A stretch of DNA of 64,000 bases, from contig JAPQWV010001394.1 in NCBI GenBank assembly GCA_027422505.1, positions 27,070 through 91,069 of the forward strand, given 5' to 3'. Source of the DNA: Craterostigma plantagineum (lineage: Eukaryota > Streptophyta > Magnoliopsida > Lamiales > Linderniaceae). Shown in pieces: positions 35,600 through 48,039 of the stretch; the stretch's first letter is position 1, and every line of letters starts with the position of its first letter. The position numbers and the translations under genes were made by a program. The notes beneath the pieces were generated by a model. It ran no database searches and was not told the DNA's origin. It was given only the letters and a program-made list of their open reading frames with translations.

Positions 35600-36800
35600 G
35601 TGTTCTTTAGCACTTTGAACATCCTCTCAAATTGTTAGCTATTTATTCATAATGTTCGCTTTTATGATTGGAGTGAGTACATTGTATCATTATATCTGAT
35701 TGATGAAGTCTTTGCGGTCTGTCCCATAACCATAAGTTGCTGCGTTCAGAAACATTACCAACGTTTATTTATCCTTCTTCATAAGATAAGAATTTTTATT
35801 TTTTTTTTAATTTTATTTTATAATATGCTTAAACAACAATAATAACGAATAAAAAGATGCATAACAAGTTCTCTACGTAGTGAAAGAATTTATGTCCTGT
35901 TAATCAGATAAAAATAGAAACTTGTCCAAGAAAAAAATCGGGGAAGAAGAGAAACTGTCCTTTTATGTTCCAGCAAACTGAGACTTGTGGGTCTTTGCTC
36001 AAGAACCACAAATAGGAAATCTTGCTGGGTTTTTTTTTTCTTAATGTTGGAAGTTTGTATCGGTATTGAACATCAACTAGTGACGTCACCCTTCTTCACT
36101 TCCCAGCTTGGGCTGACAATTATACGTCGCCGTTTTCCCCAAAAAGAAAACGAAATAAAAATAGGAAAAAACAGAGGAAGAAAATGTCTTTCGAAGTTGC
36201 TTTGGGACGTAGCAGAGCAGATGAAAAAAGAAACCCTAATTAAAGTAGGATGTTCTTTGAAAGAGAGGCTGCTTATAATGGGCCAATTTAATTAATTTGG
36301 GCTGGTTTATTGGGCCTAATGGCATGCAAATGGGCCTGAATTGTCGGCTCATTGACATCGACGATATAGTATTTATTATTTCACTGGCCCTTCAAAGCAC
36401 GTGCTTCAGAACTTTGGACCTTTGGACCGATTTGCATAGTGACAAATCACATATGAAAAAACACAGGTTGTCCCATTTACACAACAAAATAATAAATACA
36501 GAGAAATAAATAATTGGTGGCAATTGAAAAATAAATAAATAAAAGAAAGATCATTGAAGTAGAAAAAGATCCCTTACCTATAAAATTATAATTGCTGAAC
36601 TGTAGCTATTACAAACTCTCTTAGACAAAATTAAAATAATAAACAATAATAGAAAACAGGCTGTAATGTAGCTGTGTGGTAGTACCCTTATTACATTCCC
36701 ACCTCTCATCATTCTCCTCTCCGAAAAAAACACATAAAAAACACCTACTAAATCACTAACAATCCCTTCAGGCGAAAAATACCAGTCGGAGAATCGGAGA
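35600..36800. other. Spacer downstream of EMC2
   Basis: Holds the EMC2 3' UTR and, near 36700-36800, the leader of the small gene at 36801. Around 36280-36340 there are repeated GGGCC words (TGGGCCAATTT, TGGGCTGG, TTGGGCCTAATGG), which resemble the site II/GGGCC elements of plant housekeeping promoters. No conserved coding exon is seen. Confidence 0.4.
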
Positions 36801-37196
36801 ATGAGATCCTTCGCCGACAAGAAATCTCTCCCCGTTTCCCACGCCGACGGCGGCGGGATCCGTCGACGGCTGAACATAAACCTCAACGTCCTTCAGCCGC
36901 CGACGCTCAGCAGCATATCTTCCTACGCGGCGGAGCTCCGCCGCTCGAAGTCCGTGGCGAACGTGAGGAGGTGGTGGGAGAACGGATTGGATTGGGTACT
37001 GTCTCGCAAGCCGACGTTCGCCGCCGATCTGGAGATGAACGAAGAGGAGTGCGCCGCCGTCGGAAACCACAACAGGGGAACGTGGCGGCACGTGCTGTAC
37101 AGGCTCGCCTCGCACGTGCGCGGCAGGCTCGGCGGCTCGCGCAGCGTCGGACTTCCTCGGACATGTAAGAACGAATCGCTCGCTCGCCGTTACTGA
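36801..37196 (+). CDS. Small basic plant protein of unknown function
   Basis: An intronless frame of 131 residues that begins MRSFADKKSLPVSHADGG and ends GLPRTCKNESLARRY. It is Arg-rich and GC-richer than its surroundings. It has a central AAELRRSKSVANVRRWWENG and a C-terminal WRHVLYRLASHVRGRL, with no signal peptide or membrane segment. The C-terminal block (RGTWRHVLY and VGLPRTC) has the look of a small plant family with a conserved tail, but I cannot name a function. The leader has pyrimidine-rich blocks. The opposite-strand frames over the same bases are shadows. Confidence 0.65.
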   Translation: MRSFADKKSLPVSHADGGGIRRRLNINLNVLQPPTLSSISSYAAELRRSKSVANVRRWWENGLDWVLSRKPTFAADLEMNEEECAAVGNHNRGTWRHVLYRLASHVRGRLGGSRSVGLPRTCKNESLARRY

Positions 37197-37847
37197 TCGA
37201 ATCGACGGTACTGTTATCGTTATCATATACGTATTACGATTACGATAATATATACGTATGAAAATTTGTGCAAAAATTGTCGGTAGGATTTATGTTGAGG
37301 GTTTCATTCTTTGCTTGCTCTCTACTACAACGAAATGTCTTGTTTAATGTTCATCGTTTCGACGAGTTTGTCTGTAATTTGTATTGTAAGATATGGTCTT
37401 TTGATTTAATTAATTTGTTTCATAGTTTCTATGCAATTTTTCCATCATCCTTCATACATGTGATCCTATGGTTGGATATTGAAGAACATTCATTTTCGTA
37501 CTATTATTTTAATTATAATAAACCATATAATTATAATGTGTCGGTGGTATGTGGCCATGTGAATGAATTGTCGTGCGGTGGAGTAGTAATAATAAGTCGA
37601 ACCCATGTTATAATTTTAAGTGGGATCCATTAACCAAAAATACGACGTCGCTTTCATGGTAAAAGTACAAAATTTGACGTTGCTCGATGACTTGTAAGCA
37701 TCAACTGTTATACCTAACTAACGAGTCGTAGTTAGTTATATAAATAAAATTCCAAACGCGTTTTTATTCATTATTATTCAAACCAAGTTTAACGTTGTTG
37801 TTTAGGGTCAAGAAATAACAAAAGAAAAGCCATGTAATGTAATGAGA
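37197..37847. other. AT-rich convergent spacer
   Basis: Lies between the 3' ends of the small protein gene and the aminotransferase gene. Plus-strand frames here (37268-37633) have no recognisable domain. No gene is seen. Confidence 0.4.
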
Positions 37848-40800
37848 TCAAAGTTGCTTCTCATAAGTTGGTATCTCTACACCTGAATCTGCAGTCAAGA
37901 TCTTATAAGCATTCTGCAACCTTTTCGTCACGGGCCCCACTTTACCGTCGCCTATCGTACGCCCGTCGACTTTTATAACCTGAATCAAATCGAAGAAAAT
38001 CATCGGATCATAAGCACTTACGAAGAAGTTCGAGGAATACTAACAAAGCAATCCTTCCTCTTCTTACTACATGTAATAAACAATGGGAAATGAGAGTTTC
38101 GTAAGTTAGTGATACAAACGCATAGCTTTTACCGGGCTGAGTTCTCCCATGGTTCCTGTCGTAAAAACCTGTAAGCAATACCGTAAATAGCCAATTAGAT
38201 GTGGCTTATTAAACTATGTAATAATATGCTTCGAAAGATCGAGCAAGCCTTGGATGATGAAGTTAAGAGCAACATATATGGTGTTTCAGAACAAGCAACT
38301 CAACCGTAAATATCATTGGACACAATCATGGACAGATCAGAAAAAGATACCTCGTCCGCAGTATGGAACTCAGATAAACTAACGCGTCGCTCTTTTAGTT
38401 CTAAGCCCTCCTTTACTACAAGGTCCATTACCTGGAAAATAGGAAGAAGTTCAAGGTTTATTTTAGTTGCTTAGTTCTGAGTGTATTTTAGAGGGTTGGG
38501 ATTTCTCTAACAGCGTATGTATCTTACAGTTGCTCGTGTGATGCCTGGGAGGCAGTAATCAGCGTGGGGAGTTACCACAATACCCTTTTCACCAAAAACT
38601 GCAGAATGAGAGAATTCAAACGGTTTGACATAAAGGGCTCTCTGTATATTAATCACTAATGACATACACCATAATGAGAAGTGTCTGATTGTGTTGTCTT
38701 TACAACGTACTAAGAAGATGTTTAGACACGTGAAGAAGTATGTGAACAAACCAGATTAGTAGCGTTAGTTTCTGACACGTAGCCATCCTTGTCAAGCATG
38801 AGGGCGTCGTCAGCACAAGCATTATTACCTTCTATCTGCAGCAAATTGTTAAAATGTTGAAACTAAATGTTATAATTCCTTCGAACTGCGTTGGTTCTTG
38901 TTGTGATATTCGAAAGCCGATGGCCAGTTTGTTTAGACGATCATACCTTTGCAAGAATATTGTTCAGGAGATTGTTGTGGTGGATCTTTGAATCCAAATT
39001 CTGGAAGATTAAAAATATAGGATTATTAGGATAAATAACCAAAAAAGAAAAGCTTAGAATAGCATAAGAAAGATGGCCAATTAAAGACTAAAAATGTAAT
39101 CTTTGAAAGCAGTTGTTAGAAAGGGGTTCAAGACCTTACATTAGGTGAATTTCGACGTGTGGTCGCTGACACCAAAGTTATACCACTTTCATTGTCATAA
39201 ACCGGTGGCTTCCATTCAGCAAGAACTGCACAAGAACAAAATGAAGAACCATCATTTCTCAAATTTTCCTACGCAGTTCAAAATCATACTGAAAACTATG
39301 GCTGCAAACTGTTAAATGATGACTTCAACTAAAAAGCTTAAGCTTGTAGGAAGTGTATCATTTTTAATGCTATATATTTTATTTCCAACACAAACCCTCA
39401 CGTCTAGGCTGTTTTCTTTATCTAGCTTTAGACGTAGATTTTCTTTTTACGCGTGCTAGTGATGATTTTTACCAATGATCTTTTGGCCTGAGTCCGATAC
39501 CATGCTAGATGACCATGACTTTTAGGTGAGGTGACCATTTAACACAAACTCTACGCAATAATGTTAGAACACAAATTCATCGGCAAGTACAATACCGCAT
39601 ATGCACATGTGTGTGAAAGAATTTCAAGAAGAGTGAAATACTGTTATATGTTACCAATTAATGTGCATCCATAAAGGTTGAATCCTGGACTCATTCCAGA
39701 AGTCACCTGTGATGATATATGTGATGAGTTTGAGCATGTATGTTAAGATAGGTATATATATGTAATATAAGCAGTGAGTTTGTAAGACTAAGACTAGAAT
39801 GCAATTTGTTCGAAATCAATTGAGATGTACCTTTTTTCCGCGAGTTAGAGTCAGTCTGATGTGAGCATTGTTAAACATTCCATTTCGTATTAGAGTTTTG
39901 AAGATTGCTTCCTTCACCTGCAACAAGTCGTGTCTGAAATCAGACAAGCTATTGAGATCCTTCTCATAAAAAAATGGATGAAAATTTCTTCAAACCAAAA
40001 TCCTTACAAGTACTTCAGGAACTGGATCAACGGTCCAGGTAAAAGGTTACCTGCTCACGAGTTGGAACATTGCTGAAAGCTAGAGCTTTTGCTGAATCAA
40101 ATAATCTGAAAATAGAAGAAAACTGATCGGAAATATAGAAAAACACATGCTGTTCAATGCATACAGGGAGATAAGAATAAAGAAACTAGTAACCCCATTA
40201 ATGTAGAACCATTTTCAGTCACCTATCCAAATGCTCCTCAAGCTTGAAAACCTTCCCATCGTAAATTCGAAGGCCCTCCCAAACTGCATCGCCTCCTTGG
40301 ACTACTGAGTCAAACACCGAAACCTGAAAAGTGTAGCATGCATCTCAATTAATGAAGCAGAGACAGACGGAGAGAGCAAAAATAGATACTGATTGAAGCA
40401 TATATATTACAACATATTCAAAGCAATGTACCTTTGCTCTGTCACGGGGCACAATCTCATTACCTACCCAGGCAAGTATATTTGCATTGGCAGGAATTGG
40501 AAGGTCAGGATTTAGCGAGTTTTCAGGGCTCAGTCTAACATAGCGCTTAAGCAATTCGTAGAAAGGTAAACATTGCTCCAAAAGGTTGTATAAAGATGTG
40601 GGGAATGGCTGAAAATATAAAGCAGAACACATACAGCATAAGAGGGAAGCAAATTTATCAACATTGGTTGTAGCTTCTCTATCTAACACACCATATTCTT
40701 TCAGTCAATTATTCTTTCAGTCAATTCAAGATGGATTAAAAGTGCATCAGTGCCCACAATCCACATAAATAGGCAGCAAGGAAAATGTTAATTTCGTACT

Positions 40801-42857
40801 TACATTTGGATACTTTCTTGGTCGTTCAAAACCTGTCGACTTGTGTGTGCTTTTATACCAATACGGAGCCCAAAGGCCATCAAAGGGTTTTGGTCCAGAT
40901 TCCCATCTATGATATATGAAGTAAAAGATGCAAGAAGCATCGAAAGGCAGGTTGAAGGAGTTAGTTAAACAACCTCGATTAAGAATGAAAATGATCTCAA
41001 CCAAGCAAAAGAAAAGAAAGTTCTAGCAGTATACTTGAGCATTGCAGCCTGGAAAGGTATGCCCAGTTCATCACAAAGGACACGTAAAGTAGCCTGCAGG
41101 GAAGAATAAGACGATTAATGAATAAGGCTCCACATTACAGCAAGACATTAAGAAGTAAACTTCTGTTAGCTTAATGCAGTGCTACTAATGACCATTACAT
41201 TGAGACATCAAAGCTCGAAGAAAGAAAGGGCTATGAAGCTGACATCGTAAGAATACATTTTCAAAATATCTCAGGGACAGAATATCGGTGAAGAAACAAT
41301 GGCAACACGGAAAGCTGCAATGGCAATTCATGTAATAAGCAGCATTTGACACCTCTGGATTTTCTCGTAATAAATCTGAGTCAATGACAGGAGGGGGTTT
41401 CCCTTGACCAGAAAGCTCACTGTATATGGAGGCCAATTTATCATACGACAGCTCCGTAAATGAAGGCGGGACAACCTTATCATAAGATGCCTGGAACGAG
41501 AGAATAAAATACCAATTAGTTTTTATAAGATGGCAATGACTACATGCTACGATTACTTATGCTTTTGAGTCATTTCCCTAGTGAACGCACGTAAACATTT
41601 AAATATAGATGTTTTAAAAAATGATCAGCTTTACCAATACATCAAGTGGATTTCTTATCAATATGAAGTGTTTTCCTTTCTTCATCAATTCATCTGTGAG
41701 ACCAGGCACGCGTTGACTAGCAATGTGCTGCATATAGAGAAGACAAGATGAGTGAGTGATTGCTCAAAGTTATGAAATGATAGGATCTGCAGAGATTAAC
41801 CAAGCAAAATGTAGGAACATTACCTTGCAAAATCTATACTTCTTTCTCCCAGGGCCAAAAATTATCTCTTTGATAACCTTATTTCCATCCGATTCCTATC
41901 CATTCAAGAAATAAAAATGAAAAAGAAAATAAGAAACTGAGGAAAACTCTCGTACAAGAATCTCAGAAGAATAACAGCAGTGCCCAAAACAGAGGATTCT
42001 AAAACTTGACTGGAACTACATAACTGCTGGACTTCCACGATTCTGTCTATTACATTAAAATGATTACGACTGTATAGATGAACATACAAAGATTATGGCA
42101 TCGAAACAGCACAAGAAATAAAGTACGGTCTGTTTTCAAGATCAAGTCATCAAATAACAATAAGTCGTATGATATGGAAGCAAGAGAATACAAAACTCAT
42201 TAAATCGGTACCTTATCAACTTACCATTTTCGACAACAGTTCTTCTCTATACGGCCTTTCAACTGCAGAGACACGTAAAAAATTCGCATATAGTGGTTCA
42301 TCTAGTACCTCCGTATCATCTCTCTGGACAAGTCAAAGAGAAAAATCACATATTTTCAACTAATACTACACAACGCAAACAATTAAGATGGTAATAATAC
42401 AGATCCTCTAACGGATGAGGAGAATTATGTGCAAGTGAAACAATATAATACGGATATCAACAAAAATCAAACATACAAATATGTGCATAAGCTCAAGAAC
42501 TCACTCAACGTTGACTTGTATCCGACTAAAGCAAAAAATTCGACAAGAGCCCAAAATATACTAATGATCGAACTAACTAAACGCATCAGCTGTTGTTTGA
42601 TCATAGTTCAAAAAAGTCAAACGACAAACTCCAAATGAACCCGGTTAGAATGTACGATAGCATATGCAATTGATGCAGCTCACGGTTGACGACAAGTTAT
42701 TACCGTGAGCTAAATCAATCTGAAAAATCACCATCAGTCCAATTTCTAAGACATGGAGCACTGATCTTACCTGGGCAAAAGAATACATGAGGCTGGTACT
42801 CACAGACCTTGGATTAGCCCACATATGTATCACCTCCGTCTCAACTTTCTCCGCCAT
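37848..42857 (-). CDS. Branched-chain aminotransferase-like protein: sulfotransferase-like domain fused to class IV PLP aminotransferase
   Basis: A two-domain plant protein like Arabidopsis At3g05190/At5g27410. The N-terminal half resembles a P-loop sulfotransferase: [19 protein letters not shown] in exon 1 (42857-42771), [18 protein letters not shown] and [10 protein letters not shown]. The C-terminal half is a fold-type IV PLP aminotransferase, beginning [17 protein letters not shown] (about 40480). The PLP lysine lies in [17 protein letters not shown] (about 38940-39000), followed by [18 protein letters not shown] (about 38530). The protein ends [13 protein letters not shown]. It has more than a dozen exons, and those I checked are clean. 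Substrate and reaction are not established. A copia element sits 15 bp upstream of the ATG, in the 5' UTR. Confidence 0.92.
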
Positions 42858-42867
42858 TTCCCACTTC

Positions 42868-42872
42868 TTCTC
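42868..42872. other. Target-site duplication, left copy (TTCTC)
   Basis: TTCTC directly precedes the 5' LTR and is repeated at 47697-47701 directly after the 3' LTR. It is the five-base duplication expected from copia integrase. Confidence 0.9.
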
Positions 42873-43066
42873 TATTAGCATATATCATGCCTATAATAGA
42901 GGGTCTATTTCTATCGTATATATCATATAATTAATACCATTTAATTGTATTTATTATCTTTGTCATTATCCGCCCAAGAGGGCGCACTGTATTGCACTAT
43001 ATATTGTACGGCTTGCCCTACGGAATAAACATCAGTTCGTCCAAATCTGATCTGTGCATTCTTACA
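42873..43066 (+). repeat. copia 5' LTR
   Basis: 194 bp, beginning TATTAGCATATATC and ending GCATTCTTACA. TATATATTGTACGGC, a TATA-like stretch, lies about 60 bp before its end. Identical to 47503-47696. Confidence 0.95.
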
Positions 43067-43078
43067 TGGTATCAGAGC
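43067..43078 (+). other. copia primer-binding site
   Basis: TGGTATCAGAGC follows the LTR immediately and matches the plant initiator tRNA-Met 3' end. Confidence 0.9.
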
Positions 43079-43102
43079 AACCATTGACAGCCCACTGCTG
43101 CA

Positions 43103-46100
43103 ATGGCCGAAAAATCTAAAAAAGATGGTGGAACGTTCAAAGCCGAAACAGAAGATATTGTTCGGCGTAAAACGATTTCGCCATATGATATCACATCTAA
43201 TGATAATCCAGGGCTTGTGATTACACAAGTTCAGTTGAAAGGAGAAAACTTTGAAGAATGGTCTCGATCGATCCGGACCGCATTGCGAGCAAGAAAGAAA
43301 TTTGGATTTGTCGATGGTACGATCCAACAACCCGAAGAGGATTCTCCAGATCTTGAAGACTGGTGGACCAACAATTCATTATTGGTTTCATGGATTATGA
43401 ATACCATAGAGCCGAATCTCCGATCAAGCATCTCGGATCTGGAAGTCGCTGAAGATTTGTGGAAGGAGATATGTGATCGTTTCTCCGTTGTGAACGGCCC
43501 CCGTATACAACAATTGCGATCGGATCTTGCTAATACACGCCAGAAAGGTATGTCGATGGTGGAATACTACGGAAAACTGAAGAAGCTTTGGGATGCTTTG
43601 GGAAATTTCCAGCGCGTTCATAAATGTAAGTGTGGCTTTGTGTGTGTCGACTGGAGAAAGAGGTGGCGAAGGACAAGGAAGAAGAACAAGTCCATCAATT
43701 TCTCCTGGGCCTTGACGATGATCTGTATGCGACGGCGAGATCTAATATACTCGCTCAAGACCCTCTTCCCGGGTTGAATCGTGTTTATTCAATCATGATT
43801 CAGGAAGAACGGGTTCGCAACATGGTGAAGGTTAGAGAAGGAGGCGAAGCGATGGCTTTTGCTGTTCATGCTGGAGGCAAACAATCGGGCCGTCGTACGG
43901 AAAATCTCAAAGTATGTGGACACTGCAGCAAATCGGGACACGACGCTTCGACATGCTACGAGTAATAGGTTATCCGGAGAAAAGAGCTAATGGCCAGGTT
44001 TGCAACTACTGTAAAAGACGGGGCATGATGCAAGTGGTTGTTTTGAGAAACATGGCTACCCGGAATGGTGGCGAGGTAGCACCGGCGGTTCGAGTCGTGG
44101 TCGAGGTCGGTCCGCGTGGTGGCGGTCGGGCAGCAGCAAACTTCGCGCAAGCACCTTTGATCGACACCGAACAAGGAACTGCACAGACTGGTCTCAGTCC
44201 CGCTCAGTGGAACGCCCTCGTTAACCTATTGAGTGCTGGGAACCCAAGTTCGTCCATCGCTTCTGAAAAACTCTCTGGTACGTATAGATGGATGATTGAT
44301 TCAGGCGCCACAAGACATATGACCGGATCGGTTGCCGTGTTTGATGATTTAAAGAGTATTATACCTTGCCGCGTACATCTTCCGAATGGACAATATACGA
44401 TGGCGACACAAGCTGGGACTGTAAAATTGAGTCCTAGGATATACTATTTGACGTGTTGTTGGTTCCGGAATTGTTTTGTCATTTGATCTCAGTTCTCAAT
44501 TGACACGAGATCGAAACTGTGACGTTATTTTTTCTGATGACAATTGCTTGTGCAGGACCGACGATCGAGGAAGCCGATTGGAGCGGGTGAAGTGAGAGAG
44601 GGACTTTACTTCTTCGTCGAGATTGCTCATGCCACAGTTGTTATGCATAAATCGGCGAACACTCTTGAGTTATGGCACAGAAGGTTGGGTCATCCGTCTT
44701 TTCAGGTTGTCAGATCTCTTTCAGTTGTTGGTTCGCCGCAGTCTAGTGATAGTATTTGCGACGTGTGTTAAGCTAAGCATTTCAGGCAAAGTTTTCCGCT
44801 CAGTAATAATAAGACAACTGCAATTTTTCAGTTAATTCATGTGGATTTGTGGGGTCCTTATCGAACTCCAACATTCTCTGGTTTTCGATATTTTTTGACG
44901 GTTGTTGATGATTTTTCTCGTGCGGTCTGGTTATTTCTGCTATCTGATAAAACTGAGGTGGGTGAGACCCTATGCAACTTTATTACAATGGTTGAACGGC
45001 AATTTTCCAAATCGGTCAAAATTATTCGCAGTGACAACGGTACTGAGTTCATGTGTTTGAAAAAGTATTTTAAACAACACGGAATTTTGCACGAGACTTC
45101 TTGCGTCGGTACTCCTCAACAGAATGGCAGGGTAGAACGCAAGCACAGACATATTCTGAACGTTGCTCGCTCTTTGCTGTTTCAAGCACGTTTACCTGTT
45201 CAGTTTTGGGTGAGTGTGTTCTCACCGCAGCATATTTAATCAATCGCACCCCCTCAAAGATTTTACAAAACCGGACACCATATGAGCTTTTACATGGCGT
45301 ACCACCACCTCTGGATCATCTACGAGTCTTTGGGTGCTTATGTTATGTTCACAATCAAGATCGTCGAGGAGATAAGTTTTCTAGCCGGAGTCGCAAATGT
45401 GTTTTCGTAGGCTATCCTTATGGAAAAAAGGGCTGGAGAGTCATGACTTGGAAAGAGCGAGTTTTCTTGGCATCCCGGGACGTCATCTTTGTGGAAAGCG
45501 AATTTCCTTCTGTCGATATTGAAGTTGCGTCGTCTGCTGGTTCTGCACCTGCTTTTATGTTTGATGAAGACGAAGATGTACATATGGGTCTGCAATCTGC
45601 TTCTACTACTGCTGAAGTCCCACACGCATCTTCACCTTCCGATTTGATTTCTGCGCCGCATGATACTTCACCGCAGGAGGGAATCTCGGATGATTCCATC
45701 TCGAGCTCTGTATTAAAGGGGGGTATCAATCCTGATTCGACAGGCACAGTTACACTAGGTCGGGGTCATCGTACCAAAACTCATTCTACACGTCTTAAAG
45801 ACTTTTTGAACAATATTTGCACTGATCGTCCCTCTCTCTCTCACAGCTCGTCGGCACCCTCATCTCGGTCAGGTATCTCTTATCCCCTTGAGCGATATGT
45901 TTCTTATGATTCATTTTCTGGTTCTCACCGAGCGTTTCTTGCTACTGTTAGTACTAACCATGAACCAGGATCGTTCGCTGATGCCATGCGAGACTCGCGT
46001 TGGCGAGCTGCAATGAAAACCGAAATTGAGGCTTTAGAAAACTAATCGGACATGGTCGCTTACCACTCTTCCACCAGGCAAAAGTCCATTGGGTGTAAAT

Positions 46101-47429
46101 GGGTTTTCAAGATCAAATATAACTCGGATGGCTCGGTTGAACGCTACAAGGCGCGATTAGTTATTCTGGGTAATCGTCAAGTGAAGGTTTGGACTATCAA
46201 GAAACATTTGCTCCGGTCGCCAAGATGGTGACTGTTCGCATCTTTCTGGCTGTAGCAGCGGCGCGTAATTGGGAACTTCACCAGATGGACGTTCATAATG
46301 CATTCCTTCACGGCGACTTGGCCGAAGAAGTCTATATGAGGTTGCCTCCGGGATTCTCTTCTTTCGCATCCAGGGATGGTATGTCATCTTCACCGTTCCC
46401 TCTATGGTTTGAAGCAAGCACCTAGATGTTGGTTCGCAAAATTATCTTCAGCTCTCCAAAAATATGGATTCTGTCAGTCTCGCTCAGATTACTCTTTGTT
46501 TTCCTATCGCAAAGGTAATATTTGCATGCATGTGCTCGTTTATGTTGATGATCTAATCATATCCGGGAACGACAGTGCTTCGATTGCTGCTTTCAAGGTT
46601 TATCTTAACCGTTGCTTTCATATGAAAGATCTTGGGAACCTTAAATATTTTTTGGGCATTGAGGTTGCTCGTAATTCTAGTGGTTTGTTTTTTGTGTCAG
46701 CGAAAGTATGCGTTGGATATCATCTCTGAAGCAGGTTTGCTTGGCGCAAAGCCTGTGGGTTTCCCTCTCGAACCCAATCATCATTTGGCCTTGGCCGCTG
46801 ATTCTCCGCTACAAGACCCATTACCTTATCGTCGTTGGTCGGCCGACTGATATATCTCACTGTTACTAGGCCGGAATTATCGTATTCTGTTCATATTTTG
46901 GCACAGTTTATGCAAAAACCTCTGCAGGCTCATTGGGATGCGGCCTTGCGTGTTGTTCGATACTTGAAGGGTCAGCCCGTCAAGGTTTATTATTGGATGC
47001 GCATTCTGATTTAAAGTTAAGAGCTTGGTGTGATTCTGACTGGGCTGGATGCCCGCTCACTCGTCGATCCTTGTCTGGCTGGTTATTTTGCTGGGTAATT
47101 CTCCTATATCATGGAAAACTAAGAAACAACATGTGGTGTCACGATCTTCTGCGGAGGCCGAATACAGGGCTATGGCATCATCTCTTTGTGAGTTGAAATG
47201 GATCCAGGCTTTACTTCACGGCTTCGACGCTCCATCTTCTACGCCAATTCCTTTGTATTGTGATAGTCAAGCAGCTCTTCACATGCTTCTAATCCAGTTT
47301 TCCATGAACGCACGAAAACACATTGAAGTTGACTGTCATTTCATTCGAGATGAGATTGCTAAGAGTTCATTGCGCCTTGCAAAGTGTCTACTCACTCTCA
47401 GCTGGCGGATATCTTCACCAAGGCCCTAG
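43103..47429 (+). pseudogene. copia gag-pol polyprotein, frameshifted
   Basis: Gag begins at 43103 (MAEKSKKDGGTFK) with GENFEEWSRSIRTALRARK, and a zinc knuckle CGHCSKSGHDASTC lies at about 43915. The protease has WMIDSGATRHMTG (about 44290). The pre-integrase HHCC part has LWHRRLGHPSFQVV (44670) and the integrase core DLWGPYRTPTFSGFRYFLT and IRSDNGTEFMC. Reverse transcriptase has [15 protein letters not shown] and YVDDLIISGND (about 46545). RNase H has WCDSDWAGCPLTRRSLSG and YCDSQAALH. Frames shift near 43630, 43970, 44450, 44770, 45230, 46045, 46175, 46380, 46710, 46850 and 47095. Given the identical LTRs, many of these shifts may be base-calling indels rather than age. Confidence 0.88.
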
Positions 47430-47490
47430 GCAATCGCCACTTTGATACTTTTCTTCGCAAGTTGGGCCATTCGAGATCCGCACGCTCCAA

Positions 47491-47502
47491 ATTGAGGGGG
47501 GG
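47491..47502 (+). other. copia polypurine tract
   Basis: ATTGAGGGGGGG-type purine run abutting the 3' LTR. It primes plus-strand DNA synthesis in LTR elements. Confidence 0.85.
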
Positions 47503-47696
47503 TATTAGCATATATCATGCCTATAATAGAGGGTCTATTTCTATCGTATATATCATATAATTAATACCATTTAATTGTATTTATTATCTTTGTCATTATC
47601 CGCCCAAGAGGGCGCACTGTATTGCACTATATATTGTACGGCTTGCCCTACGGAATAAACATCAGTTCGTCCAAATCTGATCTGTGCATTCTTACA
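47503..47696 (+). repeat. copia 3' LTR
   Basis: 194 bp, identical to 42873-43066, followed by the TTCTC target duplication at 47697-47701. Confidence 0.95.
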
Positions 47697-48039
47697 TTCT
47701 CTTCCTAGCAAGACTGCTTCATGGGCTGCTGACGATTCCTCTGTTATTGAAGAAGAGAAAAAAAAGTAGTATTAAAGATGGATGGCTGATGAGTGAAGCA
47801 ATCGTGTGTATTACATGCTACTTCCGTGTCATTAAACGAGGATACAACTGGCAATTCGTCATTAGTTATTAATTACAGTAATTAATGCTATTCGTAAATG
47901 GGCCGGGCCTAACATTATTGAGCTTCTACTATGGGCCTATTATATATTACAGCAATCTGTGTTCGTTGTCACCGCGACTCGCACAATTCGACTGCTCATT
48001 GTTTTCCGATTGAAGAAGAAATCGCCCGATAGCATAGCC
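47697..48039. promoter_or_regulatory. Original head-to-head promoter between the aminotransferase gene and NRPB6
   Basis: Before the copia insertion the two ATGs lay only about 360 bp apart, transcribed outwards. The stretch contains GGGCC-type words near 47898-47935 (ATGGGCCGGGCCTAAC, ATGGGCCTATT), typical of plant housekeeping promoters. The insertion has displaced the aminotransferase start codon by 4.8 kb from this region. Confidence 0.55.

Larger units (their letters stand above)
42873..47696 (+). mobile_element. Complete Ty1/copia LTR retrotransposon, 4.8 kb, recently inserted
   Basis: Both LTRs (42873-43066 and 47503-47696, 194 bp each) read identically base for base. A tRNA-Met-type primer site follows the left LTR, and a G-rich polypurine tract precedes the right one. 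TTCTC flanks both ends. The internal order is gag, integrase, reverse transcriptase, RNase H, which is the copia order. The small size and short LTRs fit the Ale/Retrofit group. It lies antisense to the aminotransferase gene, in that gene's 5' UTR. The LTRs begin TA and end CA rather than TG...CA. Confidence 0.95.

Noticed and set aside
36768..37226. Minus-strand frames over the small protein gene
   Set aside because: They arise from GC-rich codons of the plus-strand frame and show no conserved motif.
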